This document shows positions 1-13,500 of a DNA stretch of 64,000 nucleotides, piece after piece. Every line of letters starts with the position of its first letter. Within the stretch, counting starts at the first letter, position 1. The stretch is from positions 12,233,580 through 12,297,579 of the forward strand of contig NC_091104.1 of NCBI RefSeq assembly GCF_024713975.1. The letters run 5' to 3'. The translations under genes were made by a program, and so were the position numbers. The DNA is from Paralichthys olivaceus (taxonomy: Eukaryota; Chordata; Actinopteri; Pleuronectiformes; Paralichthyidae). The notes under the pieces were generated by a model that worked only from the letters and a program-made list of their open reading frames with translations, made no database searches and was not told the DNA's origin.

Positions 1-1429
1 AACCACCAAATCTATAAAAAAAAAGTACAAGATATTTTTGAATAACTTTTCTTCTGAAAGTCCTAGAGACTTGTGCATTTCATGATTAATAAAAGGTGGC
101 CTGCCACACAACCACACCGAATTTCAGCACGTTTCGAGCAAGCAGCGCAGAGTTATTCCAATTAATCCCTAATATGGGTTAGGGTTGCAATTAGGGTTAG
201 GGTTAGGGTTAGGGTTGCAATTAGGGTTAGGGTTAGGGTTGTGATTAGGGTTAGGGTTAGGGTTGCTATTAGGGTTAGGGTTAGGGATGAATACCCATTG
301 GAGCTCAAGATATTCTTCAATAACTTTTTTTCTGTAGGTCATAGAGACTTGGAAGTTGGTTCCATCTCCACTAATGTGGCTATGCCCGATCCATTGGTAC
401 CACCCCCGAGCTTCTACGACCTTTGGAAGGGGTAGGGTTAGGGTTGTGATTAGTGTTTGATTTTTTGGTTGTGATTAGGGTTAGGGTTAGGGATGAAAAC
501 CTATAGGAGTTCAAGATATTGTTTAATAACTTTTTTTCTGAAGGTCATAGAGACTTGGAAGTTGGTTCCATCTCCACTAATGTGGCTCTGCCCGATCCAT
601 TGGGACCATCCCCGAGCTTCTACGACCTTCGGAAATGGTGAAACCACCAAATCTATAAAAAAAAAGTACAAGATATTTTTGAATAACTTTTCTTCTGAAA
701 GTCCTAGAGACTTGTGCATTTCATGATTAATAAAGGGTGGCCTGCCACACAACCACACCGAATTTCAGCACGTTTCGAGCAAGCAGCGCGGAGTTATTCC
801 AATTAATCCCTAATATGGGTTAGGGTTGCAATTAGGGTTAGGGTTAGGGTTAGGGTTGCAATTAGGGTTAGGGTTAGGGTTGTGATTAGGGTTAGGGTTA
901 GGGTTGCTATTAGGGTTAGGGTTAGGGATGAATACCCATTGGAGCTCAAGATATTCTTCAATAACTTTTTTTCTGTAGGTCATAGAGACTTGGAAGTTGG
1001 TTCCATCTCCACTAATGTGGCTATGCCCGATCCATTGGTACCACCCCCGAGCTTCTACGGCCTTTGGAAGGGGTAGGGTTAGGGTTGTGATTAGTGTTTG
1101 ATTTTTTGGTTGTGATTAGGGTTAGGGTTAGGGATGAAAACCTATAGGAGTTCAAGATATTGTTCAATAACTTTTTTTCTGAAGGTCATAGAGACTTGGA
1201 AGTTGGTTCCATCTCTACTAATGTGGCTCTGCCCGATCCATTGGGACCATCCCCGAGCTTCTACGACCTTCGGAAATGGTGAAACCACCAAATCTATAAA
1301 AAAAAAGTACAAGATATTTTTGAATAACTTTTCTTCTGAAAGTCCTAGAGACTTGTGCATTTCATGATTAATAAAGGGTGGCCTGCCACACAACCACACC
1401 GAATTTCAGCACGTTTTGAGCAAGCAGCG

Positions 1430-4400
1430 CAGAGTTATTCCAATTAATCCCTAATATGGGTTAGGGTTGCAATTAGGGTTAGGGCTGCAATTAGGGTTAG
1501 GGTTAGGGTTGTGATTAGGGTTAGGGTTAGGGTTGCTATTAGGGTTAGGGTTAGGGATGAATACCCATTGGAGCTCAAGATATTCTTCAATAACTTTTTT
1601 TCTGTAGGTCATAGAGACTTGGAAGTTGGTTCCATCTCCACTAATGTGGCTATGCCCGATCCATTGGTACCACCCCCGAGCTTCTACGACCTTTGGAAGG
1701 GGTAGGGTTAGGGTTGTGATTAGTGTTTGATTTTTTGGTTGTGATTAGGGTTAGGGTTAGGGATGAAAACCTATAGGAGTTCAAGATATTGTTCAATAAC
1801 TTTTTTTCTGAAGGTCATAGAGACTTGGAAGTTGGTTCCATCTCCACTAATGTGGCTCTGCCCGATCCATTGGGACCATCCCCGAGCTTCTACGACCTTC
1901 GGAAATGGTGAAACCACCAAATCTATAAAAAAAAAGTACAAGATATTTTTGAATAACTTTTCTTCTGAAAGTCCTAGAGACTTGTGCATTTCATGATTAA
2001 TAAAAGGTGGCCTGCCACACAACCACACCGAATTTCAGCACGTTTCGAGCAAGCAGCGCAGAGTTATTCCAATTAATCCCTAATATGGGTTAGGGTTGCA
2101 ATTAGGGTTAGGGTTAGGGTTAGGGTTGCAATTAGGGTTAGGGTTAGGGTTGTGATTAGGGTTAGGGTTAGGGTTGCTATTAGGGTTAGGGTTAGGGATG
2201 AATACCCATTGGAGCTCAAGATATTCTTCAATAACTTTTTTTCTGTAGGTCATAGAGACTTGGAAGTTGGTTCCATCTCCACTAATGTGGCTATGCCCGA
2301 TCCATTGGTACCACCCCCGAGCTTCTACGACCTTTGGAAGGGGTAGGGTTAGGGTTGTGATTAGTGTTTGATTTTTTGGTTGTGATTAGGGTTAGGGTTA
2401 GGGATGAAAACCTATAGGAGTTCAAGATATTGTTCAATAACTTTTTTTCTGAAGGTCATAGAGACTTGGAAGTTGGTTCCATCTCCACTAATGTGGCTCT
2501 GCCCGATCCATTGGGACCATCCCCGAGCTTCTACGACCTTCGGAAATGGTGAAACCACCAAATCTATAAAAAAAAAGTACAAGATATTTTTGAATAACTT
2601 TTCTTCTGAAAGTCCTAGAGACTTGTGCATTTCATGATTAATAAAGGGTGGCCTGCCACACAACCACACCGAATTTCAGCACGTTTTGAGCAAGCAGCGC
2701 GGAGTTATTCCAATTAATCCCTAATATGGGTTAGGGTTGCAATTAGGGTTAGGGTTAGGGTTAGGGCTGCAATTAGGGTTAGGGTTAGGGTTGTGATTAG
2801 GGTTAGGGTTAGGGTTGCTATCAGGGTTAGGGTTAGGGATGAATACCCATTGGAGCTCAAGATATTCTTCAATAACTTTTTTTCTGTAGGTCATAGAGAC
2901 TTGGAAGTTGGTTCCATCTCCACTAATGTGGCTATGCCCGATCCATTGGTACCACCCCCGAGCTTCTACGACCTTTGGAAGGGGTAGGGTTAGGGTTGTG
3001 ATTAGTGTTTGATTTTTTGGTTGTGATTAGGGTTAGGGTTAGGGATGAAAACCTATAGGAGTTCAAGATATTGTTCAATAACTTTTTTTCTGAAGGTCAT
3101 AGAGACTTGGAAGTTGGTTCCATCTCCACTAATGTGGCTCTGCCCGATCCATTGGGACCATCCCCGAGCTTCTACGACCTTCGGAAATGGTGAAACCACC
3201 AAATCTATAAAAAAAAAGTACAAGATATTTTTGAATAACTTTTCTTCTGAAAGTCCTAGAGACTTGTGCATTTCATGATTAATAAAAGGTGGCCTGCCAC
3301 ACAACCACACCGAATTTCAGCACGTTTCGAGCAAGCAGCGCAGAGTTATTCCAATTAATCCCTAATATGGGTTAGGGTTGCAATTAGGGTTAGGGTTAGG
3401 GTTAGGGTTGCAATTAGGGTTAGGGTTAGGGTTGTGATTAGGGTTAGGGTTAGGGTTGCTATTAGGGTTAGGGTTAGGGATGAATACCCATTGGAGCTCA
3501 AGATATTCTTCAATAACTTTTTTTCTGTAGGTCATAGAGACTTGGAAGTTGGTTCCATCTCCACTAATGTGGCTATGCCCGATCCATTGGTACCACCCCC
3601 GAGCTTCTACGACCTTTGGAAGGGGTAGGGTTAGGGTTGTGATTAGTGTTTGATTTTTTGGTTGTGATTAGGGTTAGGGTTAGGGATGAAAACCTATAGG
3701 AGTTCAAGATATTGTTCAATAACTTTTTTTCTGAAGGTCATAGAGACTTGGAAGTTGGTTCCATCTCCACTAATGTGGCTCTGCCCGATCCATTGGGACC
3801 ATCCCCGAGCTTCTACGACCTTCGGAAATGGTGAAACCACCAAATCTATAAAAAAAAAGTACAAGATATTTTTGAATAACTTTTCTTCTGAAAGTCCTAG
3901 AGACTTGTGCATTTCATGATTAATAAAGGGTGGCCTGCCACACAACCACACCGAATTTCAGCACGTTTTGAGCAAGCAGCGCGGAGTTATTCCAATTAAT
4001 CCCTAATATGGGTTAGGGTTGCAATTAGGGTTAGGGTTAGGGTTAGGGCTGCAATTAGGGTTAGGGTTAGGGTTGTGATTAGGGTTAGGGTTAGGGTTGC
4101 TATTAGGGTTAGGGTTAGGGATGAATACCCATTGGAGCTCAAGATATTCTTCAATAACTTTTTTTCTGTAGGTCATAGAGACTTGGAAGTTGGTTCCATC
4201 TCCACTAATGTGGCTATGCCCGATCCATTGGTACCACCCCCGAGCTTCTACGACCTTTGGAAGGGGTAGGGTTAGGGTTGTGATTAGTGTTTGATTTTTT
4301 GGTTGTGATTAGGGTTAGGGTTAGGGATGAAAACCTATAGGAGTTCAAGATATTGTTCAATAACTTTTTTTCTGAAGGTCATAGAGACTTGGAAGTTGGT

Positions 4401-6600
4401 TCCATCTCCACTAATGTGGCTCTGCCCGATCCATTGGGACCATCCCCGAGCTTCTACGACCTTCGGAAATGGTGAAACCACCAAATCTATAAAAAAAAAG
4501 TACAAGATATTTTTGAATAACTTTTCTTCTGAAAGTCCTAGAGACTTGTGCATTTCATGATTAATAAAAGGTGGCCTGCCACACAACCACACCGAATTTC
4601 AGCACGTTTCGAGCAAGCAGCGCAGAGTTATTCCAATTAATCCCTAATATGGGTTAGGGTTGCAATTAGGGTTAGGGTTAGGGTTAGGGTTGCAATTAGG
4701 GTTAGGGTTAGGGTTGTGATTAGGGTTAGGGTTAGGGTTGCTATTAGGGTTAGGGTTAGGGATGAATACCCATTGGAGCTCAAGATATTCTTCAATAACT
4801 TTTTTTCTGTAGGTCATAGAGACTTGGAAGTTGGTTCCATCTCCACTAATGTGGCTATGCCCGATCCATTGGTACCACCCCCGAGCTTCTACGACCTTTG
4901 GAAGGGGTAGGGTTAGGGTTGTGATTAGTGTTTGATTTTTTGGTTGTGATTAGGGTTAGGGTTAGGGATGAAAACCTATAGGAGTTCAAGATATTGTTCA
5001 ATAACTTTTTTTCTGAAGGTCATAGAGACTTGGAAGTTGGTTCCATCTCCACTAATGTGGCTCTGCCCGATCCATTGGGACCATCCCCGAGCTTCTACGA
5101 CCTTCGGAAATGGTGAAACCACCAAATCTATAAAAAAAAAGTACAAGATATTTTTGAATAACTTTTCTTTTGAAAGTCCTAGAGACTTGTGCATTTCATG
5201 ATTAATAAAGGGTGGCCTGCCACACAACCACACCGAATTTCAGCACGTTTTGAGCAAGCAGCGCGGAGTTATTCCAATTAATCCCTAATATGGGTTAGGG
5301 TTGCAATTAGGGTTAGGGTTAGGGTTAGGGCTGCAATTAGGGTTAGGGTTAGGGTTGTGATTAGGGTTAGGGTTAGGGTTGCTATTAGGGTTAGGGTTAG
5401 GGATGAATACCCATTGGAGCTCAAGATATTCTTCAATAACTTTTTTTCTGTAGGTCATAGAGACTTGGAAGTTGGTTCCATCTCCACTAATGTGGCTATG
5501 CCCGATCCATTGGTACCACCCCCGAGCTTCTACGACCTTTGGAAGGGGTAGGGTTAGGGTTGTGATTAGTGTTTGATTTTTTGGTTGTGATTAGGGTTAG
5601 GGTTAGGGATGAAAACCTATAGGAGTTCAAGATATTGTTCAATAACTTTTTTTCTGAAGGTCATAGAGACTTGGAAGTTGGTTCCATCTCCACTAATGTG
5701 GCTCTGCCCGATCCATTGGGACCATCCCCGAGCTTCTACGACCTTCGGAAATGGTGAAACCACCAAATCTATAAAAAAAAGTACAAGATATTTTTGAATA
5801 ACTTTTCTTCTGAAAGTCCTAGAGACTTGTGCATTTCATGATTAATAAAAGGTGGCCTGCCACACAACCACACCGAATTTCAGCACGTTTCGAGCAAGCA
5901 GCGCAGAGTTATTCCAATTAATCCCTAATATGGGTTAGGGTTGCAATTAGGGTTAGGGTTAGGGTTAGGGTTGCAATTAGGGTTAGGGTTAGGGTTGTGA
6001 TTAGGGTTAGGGTTAGGGTTGCTATTAGGGTTAGGGTTAGGGATGAATACCCATTGGAGCTCAAGATATTCTTCAATAACTTTTTTTCTGTAGGTCATAG
6101 AGACTTGGAAGTTGGTTCCATCTCCACTAATGTGGCTATGCCCGATCCATTGGTACCACCCCCGAGCTTCTACGACCTTTGGAAGGGGTAGGGTTAGGGT
6201 TGTGATTAGTGTTTGATTTTTTGGTTGTGATTAGGGTTAGGGTTAGGGATGAAAACCTATAGGAGTTCAAGATATTGTTTAATAACTTTTTTTCTGAAGG
6301 TCATAGAGACTTGGAAGTTGGTTCCATCTCCACTAATGTGGCTCTGCCCGATCCATTGGGACCATCCCCGAGCTTCTACGACCTTCGGAAATGGTGAAAC
6401 CACCAAATCTATAAAAAAAAAGTACAAGATATTTTTGAATAACTTTTCTTCTGAAAGTCCTAGAGACTTGTGCATTTCATGATTAATAAAGGGTGGCCTG
6501 CCACACAACCACACCGAATTTCAGCACGTTTCGAGCAAGCAGCGCAGAGTTATTCCAATTAATCCCTAATATGGGTTAGGGTTGCAATTAGGGTTAGGGT
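1430..6600. repeat. Dimeric higher-order repeat (2 x ~641 = ~1282 bp)
   Basis: Consecutive units alternate in linked variants. One type has CACGTTTTGAGCAAGCAGCGCGG followed downstream by GGGCTGCAATT. The other has CACGTTTCGAGCAAGCAGCGCAG followed by GGGTTGCAATT. The preceding tail alternates in step between AATAAAGGGTGG and AATAAAAGGTGG. The alternation is clear from the unit at 1511 to about 5997 and weakens at both ends. This pattern means amplification proceeded by dimers, as in alphoid higher-order repeats. Confidence 0.85.
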
Positions 6601-7200
6601 TAGGGTTAGGGTTGCAATTAGGGTTAGGGTTAGGGTTGTGATTAGGGTTAGGGTTAGGGTTGCTATTAGGGTTAGGGTTAGGGATGAATACCCATTGGAG
6701 CTCAAGATATTCTTCAATAACTATTTTTCTGTAGGTCATAGAGACTTGGAAGTTGGTTCCATCTCCACTAATGTGGCTATGCCCGATCCATTGGTACCAC
6801 CCCCGAGCTTCTACGGCCTTTGGAAGGGGTAGGGTTAGGGTTGTGATTAGTGTTTGATTTTTTGGTTGTGATTAGGGTTAGGGTTAGGGATGAAAACCTA
6901 TAGGAGTTCAAGATATTGTTCAATAACTTTTTTTCTGAAGGTCATAGAGACTTGGAAGTTGGTTCCATCTCCACTAATGTGGCTCTGCCCGATCCATTGG
7001 GACCATCCCCGAGCTTCTACGACCTTCGGAAATGGTGAAACCACCAAATCTATAAAAAAAAAGTACAAGATATTTTTGAATAACTTTTCTTCTGAAAGTC
7101 CTAGAGACTTGTGCATTTCATGATTAATAAAGGGTGGCCTGCCACACAACCACACCGAATTTCAGCACGTTTCGAGCAAGCAGCGCAGAGTTATTCCAAT

Positions 7201-10200
7201 TAATCCCTAATATGGGTTAGGGTTGCAATTAGGGTTAGGGTTAGGGTTGCAATTAGGGTTAGGGTTAGGGTTGTGATTAGGGTTAGGGTTAGGGTTGCTA
7301 TTAGGGTTAGGGTTAGGGATGAATACCCATTGGAGCTCAAGATATTCTTCAATAACTTTTTTTCTGTAGGTCATAGAGACTTGGAAGTTGGTTCCATCTC
7401 CACTAATGTGGCTATGCCCGATCCATTGGTACCACCCCCGAGCTTCTACGGCCTTTGGAAGGGGTAGGGTTAGGGTTGTGATTAGTGTTTGATTTTTTGG
7501 TTGTGATTAGGGTTAGGGTTAGGGATGAAAACCTATAGGAGTTCAAGATATTGTTCAATAACTTTTTTTCTGAAGGTCATAGAGACTTGGAAGTTGGTTC
7601 CATCTCCACTAATGTGGCTCTGCCCGATCCATTGGGACCATCCCCGAGCTTCTACGACCTTCGGAAATGGCGAAACCACCAAATCTATAAAAGAAAAAGT
7701 ACAAGATATTTTTGAATAACTTTTCTTCTGAAAGTCCTAGAGACTTGTGCATTTCATGATTAACAAAGGGTGGCCTGCCACACAACCACACCGAATTTCA
7801 GCACGTTTCGAGCAAGCAGCGCGGAGTTATTCCAATTAATCCCTAATATGGGTTAGGGTTGCAATTAGGGTTAGGGTTAGGGTTAGGGCTGCAATTAGGG
7901 TTAGGGTTAGGGTTGTGATTAGGGTTAGGGTTAGGGTTGCTATTAGGGTTAGGGTTAGGGATGAATACCCATTGGAGCTCAAGATATTCTTCAATAACTT
8001 TTTTTCTGTAGGTCATAGAGACTTGGAAGTTGGTTCCATCTCCACTAATGTGGCTATGCCCGATCCATTGGTACCACCCCCGAGCTTCTACGACCTTTGG
8101 AAGGGGTAGGGTTAGGGTTGTGATTAGTGTTTGATTTTTTGGTTGTGATTAGGGTTAGGGTTAGGGATGAAAACCTATAGGAGTTCAAGATATTGTTCAA
8201 TAACTTTTTTTCTGAAGGTCATAGAGACTTGGAAGTTGGTTCCATCTCCACTAATGTGGCTCTGCCCGATCCATTGGGACCATCACCGAGCTTCTACGAC
8301 CTTCGGAAATGGTGAAACCACCAAATCTATAAAAAAAAAGTACAAGATATTTTTGAATAACTTTTCTTCTGAAAGTCCTAGAGACTTGTGCATTTCATGA
8401 TTAATAAAGGGTGGCCTGCCACACAACCACACCGAATTTCAGCACGTTTCGAGCAAGCAGCGCGGAGTTATTCCAATTAATCCCTAATATGGGTTAGGGT
8501 TGCAATTAGGGTTAGGGTTAGGGTTAGGGTTGCAATTAGGGTTAGGGTTAGGGTTGTGATTAGGGTTAGGGTTAGGGTTGCTATTAGGGTTAGGGTTAGG
8601 GATGAATACCCATTGGAGCTCAAGATATTCTTCAATAACTTTTTTTCTGTAGGTCATAGAGACTTGGAAGTTGGTTCCATCTCCACTAATGTGGCTATGC
8701 CCGATCCATTGGTACCACCCCCGAGCTTCTACGACCTTTGGAAGGGGTAGGGTTAGGGTTGTGATTAGTGTTTGATTTTTTGGTTGTGATTAGGGTTAGG
8801 GTTAGGGATGAAAACCTATAGGAGTTCAAGATATTGTTCAATAACTTTTTTTCTGAAGGTCATAGAGACTTGGAAGTTGGTTCCATCTCCACTAATGTGG
8901 CTCTGCCCGATCCATTGGGACCATCCCCGAGCTTCTACGACCTTCGGAAATGGTGAAACCACCAAATCTATAAAAAAAAAGTACAAGATATTTTTGAATA
9001 ACTTTTCTTCTGAAAGTCCTAGAGACTTGTGCATTTCATGATTAATAAAGGGTGGCCTGCCACACAACCACACCGAATTTCAGCACGTTTTGAGCAAGCA
9101 GCGCGGAGTTATTCCAATTAATCCCTAATATGGGTTAGGGTTGCAATTAGGGTTAGGGTTAGGGTTAGGGCTGCAATTAGGGTTAGGGTTAGGGTTGTGA
9201 TTAGGGTTAGGGTTAGGGTTGCTATTAGGGTTAGGGTTAGGGATGAATACCCATTGGAGCTCAAGATATTCTTCAATAACTTTTTTTCTGTAGGTCATAG
9301 AGACTTGGAAGTTGGTTCCATCTCCACTAATGTGGCTATGCCCGATCCATTGGTACCACCCCCGAGCTTCTACGACCTTTGGAAGGGGTAGGGTTAGGGT
9401 TGTGATTAGTGTTTGATTTTTTGGTTGTGATTAGGGTTAGGGTTAGGGATGAAAACCTATAGGAGTTCAAGATATTGTTCAATAACTTTTTTTCTGAAGG
9501 TCATAGAGACTTGGAAGTTGGTTCCATCTCCACTAATGTGGCTCTGCCCGATCCATTGGGACCATCCCCGAGCTTCTACGACCTTCGGAAATGGTGAAAC
9601 CACCAAATCTATTAAAAAAAAGTACAAGATATTTTTGAATAACTTTTCTTTTGAAAGTCCTAGAGACTTGTGCATTTCATGATTAATAAAGGGTGGCCTG
9701 CCACACAACCACACCGAATTTCAGCACGTTTTGAGCAAGCAGCGCGGAGTTATTCCAATTAATCCCTAATATGGGTTAGGGTTGCAATTAGGGTTAGGGT
9801 TAGGGTTAGGGTTGTGATTAGGGTTAGGGAGGAATGCCCATTGGAGATCAAGATATTCTTCAATAACTTGTTTTCTGAAGATCACAGAGACTTGGAAGTT
9901 GGTTCCATTTCCACTAATGTGGCTATTCCCGATCCATTGGGACCATCCCTGAGCTTCTACAACCTTCGGAAATGGTGAAACCACCAAATCTAAAGAAAAT
10001 AGTACAAGATATTCTTGAACAACTTTTTTCCGCAAGTCATAGAGACTTGGCCATTTCGGGATTAATAAAGGGTAGACTGCCACACAACCACAACGAATTT
10101 CAGTAAGTTTTCAAGCAAGCAGCGCGGAGTTATTCACCCTATGGTGAATATGGGTTAGGGTTGCAATGAGGGTTAGGGTTAGGGTTAGGGTTGTGATTAG

Positions 10201-10282
10201 GGTTGTGATTAGGGTTAGGGATGAATACCCATTGGTGATCAAGATATTCTTCAATAACTTTTTTTCGGAAGGTCATAGAGAC
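7201..10282. repeat. Higher-order block, first copy
   Basis: This block runs from the unit at 7273, which has diagnostic GGCGAAACC, AAAGAAAAAG and TTAACAAAGG, through three further units, a divergent monomer and a short TTAGGG/TTGTGATTAGGG segment. The same ordered set of variants recurs at 10531-14273. This copy has four 641-bp units where the second copy has five. After 10282 the sequence switches back to a standard core, which marks the block junction. Confidence 0.85.
9779..10145. repeat. Divergent satellite monomer (first copy)
   Basis: This is a single-core monomer with many changes from the homogenised units. Examples are GAGGAATGCCC instead of GATGAATACCC, CTAAAGAAAATAG in place of the poly-A run, and GTTATTCACCCTATGGTGAATATGGG. 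It contains one full core plus tail, which suggests the ancestral monomer from which the two-core 641-bp unit was assembled by joining a truncated and a full monomer. Confidence 0.8.
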
Positions 10283-10530
10283 TTGGAAGTTGGTTCCATC
10301 TCCACTAATGTGGCTCTGCCCGATCCATTGGGACCATCCCCGAGCTTCTACGACCTTCGGAAATGGTGAAACCACCAAATCTATAAAAAAAAAGTACAAG
10401 ATATTTTTGAATAACTTTTCTTCTGAAAGTCCTAGAGACTTGTGCATTTCATGATTAATAAAGGGTGGCCTGCCACACAACCACACCGAATTTCAGCACG
10501 TTTCGAGCAAGCAGCGCGGAGTTATTCCAA

Positions 10531-13500
10531 TTAATCCCTAATATGGGTTAGGGTTGCAATTAGGGTTAGGGTTAGGGTTGCAATTAGGGTTAGGGTTAGG
10601 GTTGTGATTAGGGTTAGGGTTAGGGTTGCTATTAGGGTTAGGGTTAGGGATGAATACCCATTGGAGCTCAAGATATTCTTCAATAACTTTTTTTCTGTAG
10701 GTCATAGAGACTTGGAAGTTGGTTCCATCTCCACTAATGTGGCTATGCCCGATCCATTGGTACCACCCCCGAGCTTCTACGGCCTTTGGAAGGGGTAGGG
10801 TTAGGGTTGTGATTAGTGTTTGATTTTTTGGTTGTGATTAGGGTTAGGGTTAGGGATGAAAACCTATAGGAGTTCAAGATATTGTTCAATAACTTTTTTT
10901 CTGAAGGTCATAGAGACTTGGAAGTTGGTTCCATCTCCACTAATGTGGCTCTGCCCGATCCATTGGGACCATCCCCGAGCTTCTACGACCTTCGGAAATG
11001 GCGAAACCACCAAATCTATAAAAGAAAAAGTACAAGATATTTTTGAATAACTTTTCTTCTGAAAGTCCTAGAGACTTGTGCATTTCATGATTAACAAAGG
11101 GTGGCCTGCCACACAACCACACCGAATTTCAGCACGTTTCGAGCAAGCAGCGCGGAGTTATTCCAATTAATCCCTAATATGGGTTAGGGTTGCAATTAGG
11201 GTTAGGGTTAGGGTTAGGGCTGCAATTAGGGTTAGGGTTAGGGTTGTGATTAGGGTTAGGGTTAGGGTTGCTATTAGGGTTAGGGTTAGGGATGAATACC
11301 CATTGGAGCTCAAGATATTCTTCAATAACTTTTTTTCTGTAGGTCATAGAGACTTGGAAGTTGGTTCCATCTACACTAATGTGGCTATGCCCGATCCATT
11401 GGTACCACCCCCGAGCTTCTACGACCTTTGGAAGGGGTAGGGTTAGGGTTGTGATTAGTGTTTGATTTTTTGGTTGTGATTAGGGTTAGGGTTAGGGATG
11501 AAAACCTATAGGAGTTCAAGATATTGTTCAATAACTTTTTTTCTGAAGGTCATAGAGACTTGGAAGTTGGTTCCATCTCCACTAATGTGGCTCTGCCCGA
11601 TCCATTGGGACCATCCCCGAGCTTCTACGACCTTCGGAAATGGTGAAACCACCAAATCTATAAAAAAAAAGTACAAGATATTTTTGAATAACTTTTCTTC
11701 TGAAAGTCCTAGAGACTTGTGCATTTCATGATTAATAAAGGGTGGCCTGCCACACAACCACACCGAATTTCAGCACGTTTTGAGCAAGCAGCGCGGAGTT
11801 ATTCCAATTAATCCCTAATATGGGTTAGGGTTGCAATTAGGGTTAGGGTTAGGGTTAGGGCTGCAATTAGGGTTAGGGTTAGGGTTGTGATTAGGGTTAG
11901 GGTTAGGGTTGCTATTAGGGTTAGGGTTAGGGATGAATACCCATTGGAGCTCAAGATATTCTTCAATAACTTTTTTTCTGTAGGTCATAGAGACTTGGAA
12001 GTTGGTTCCATCTCCACTAATGTGGCTATGCCCGATCCATTGGTACCACCCCCGAGCTTCTACGACCTTTGGAAGGGGTAGGGTTAGGGTTGTGATTAGT
12101 GTTTGATTTTTTGGTTGTGATTAGGGTTAGGGTTAGGGATGAAAACCTATAGGAGTTCAAGATATTGTTCAATAACTTTTTTTCTGAAGGTCATAGAGAC
12201 TTGGAAGTTGGTTCCATCTCCACTAATGTGGCTCTGCCCGATCCATTGGGACCATCACCGAGCTTCTACGACCTTCGGAAATGGTGAAACCACCAAATCT
12301 ATAAAAAAAAAGTACAAGATATTTTTGAATAACTTTTCTTCTGAAAGTCCTAGAGACTTGTGCATTTCATGATTAATAAAGGGTGGCCTGCCACACAACC
12401 ACACCGAATTTCAGCACGTTTCGAGCAAGCAGCGCGGAGTTATTCCAATTAATCCCTAATATGGGTTAGGGTTGCAATTAGGGTTAGGGTTAGGGTTAGG
12501 GTTGCAATTAGGGTTAGGGTTAGGGTTGTGATTAGGGTTAGGGTTAGGGTTGCTATTAGGGTTAGGGTTAGGGATGAATACCCATTGGAGCTCAAGATAT
12601 TCTTCAATAACTTTTTTTCTGTAGGTCATAGAGACTTGGAAGTTGGTTCCATCTCCACTAATGTGGCTATGCCCGATCCATTGGTACCACCCCCGAGCTT
12701 CTACGACCTTTGGAAGGGGTAGGGTTAGGGTTGTGATTAGTGTTTGATTTTTTGGTTGTGATTAGGGTTAGGGTTAGGGATGAAAACCTATAGGAGTTCA
12801 AGATATTGTTCAATAACTTTTTTTCTGAAGGTCATAGAGACTTGGAAGTTGGTTCCATCTCCACTAATGTGGCTCTGCCCGATCCATTGGGACCATCCCC
12901 GAGCTTCTACGACCTTCGGAAATGGTGAAACCACCAAATCTATAAAAAAAAAGTACAAGATATTTTTGAATAACTTTTCTTCTGAAAGTCCTAGAGACTT
13001 GTGCATTTCATGATTAATAAAGGGTGGCCTGCCACACAACCACACCGAATTTCAGCACGTTTTGAGCAAGCAGCGCGGAGTTATTCCAATTAATCCCTAA
13101 TATGGGTTAGGGTTGCAATTAGGGTTAGGGTTAGGGTTAGGGCTGCAATTAGGGTTAGGGTTAGGGTTGTGATTAGGGTTAGGGTTAGGGTTGCTATTAG
13201 GGTTAGGGTTAGGGATGAATACCCATTGGAGCTCAAGATATTCTTCAATAACTTTTTTTCTGTAGGTCATAGAGACTTGGAAGTTGGTTCCATCTCCACT
13301 AATGTGGCTATGCCCGATCCATTGGTACCACCCCCGAGCTTCTACGACCTTTGGAAGGGGTAGGGTTAGGGTTGTGATTAGTGTTTGATTTTTTGGTTGT
13401 GATTAGGGTTAGGGTTAGGGATGAAAACCTATAGGAGTTCAAGATATTGTTCAATAACTTTTTTTCTGAAGGTCATAGAGACTTGGAAGTTGGTTCCATC

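Noticed and set aside
766-790. CENP-B-box-like sequence (TTTCGAGCAAGCAGCGC) in the satellite tail
   Set aside because: Only the TTCG and central A match; the CGGG part is AGCG. Too weak, and CENP-B boxes are not established in fish.
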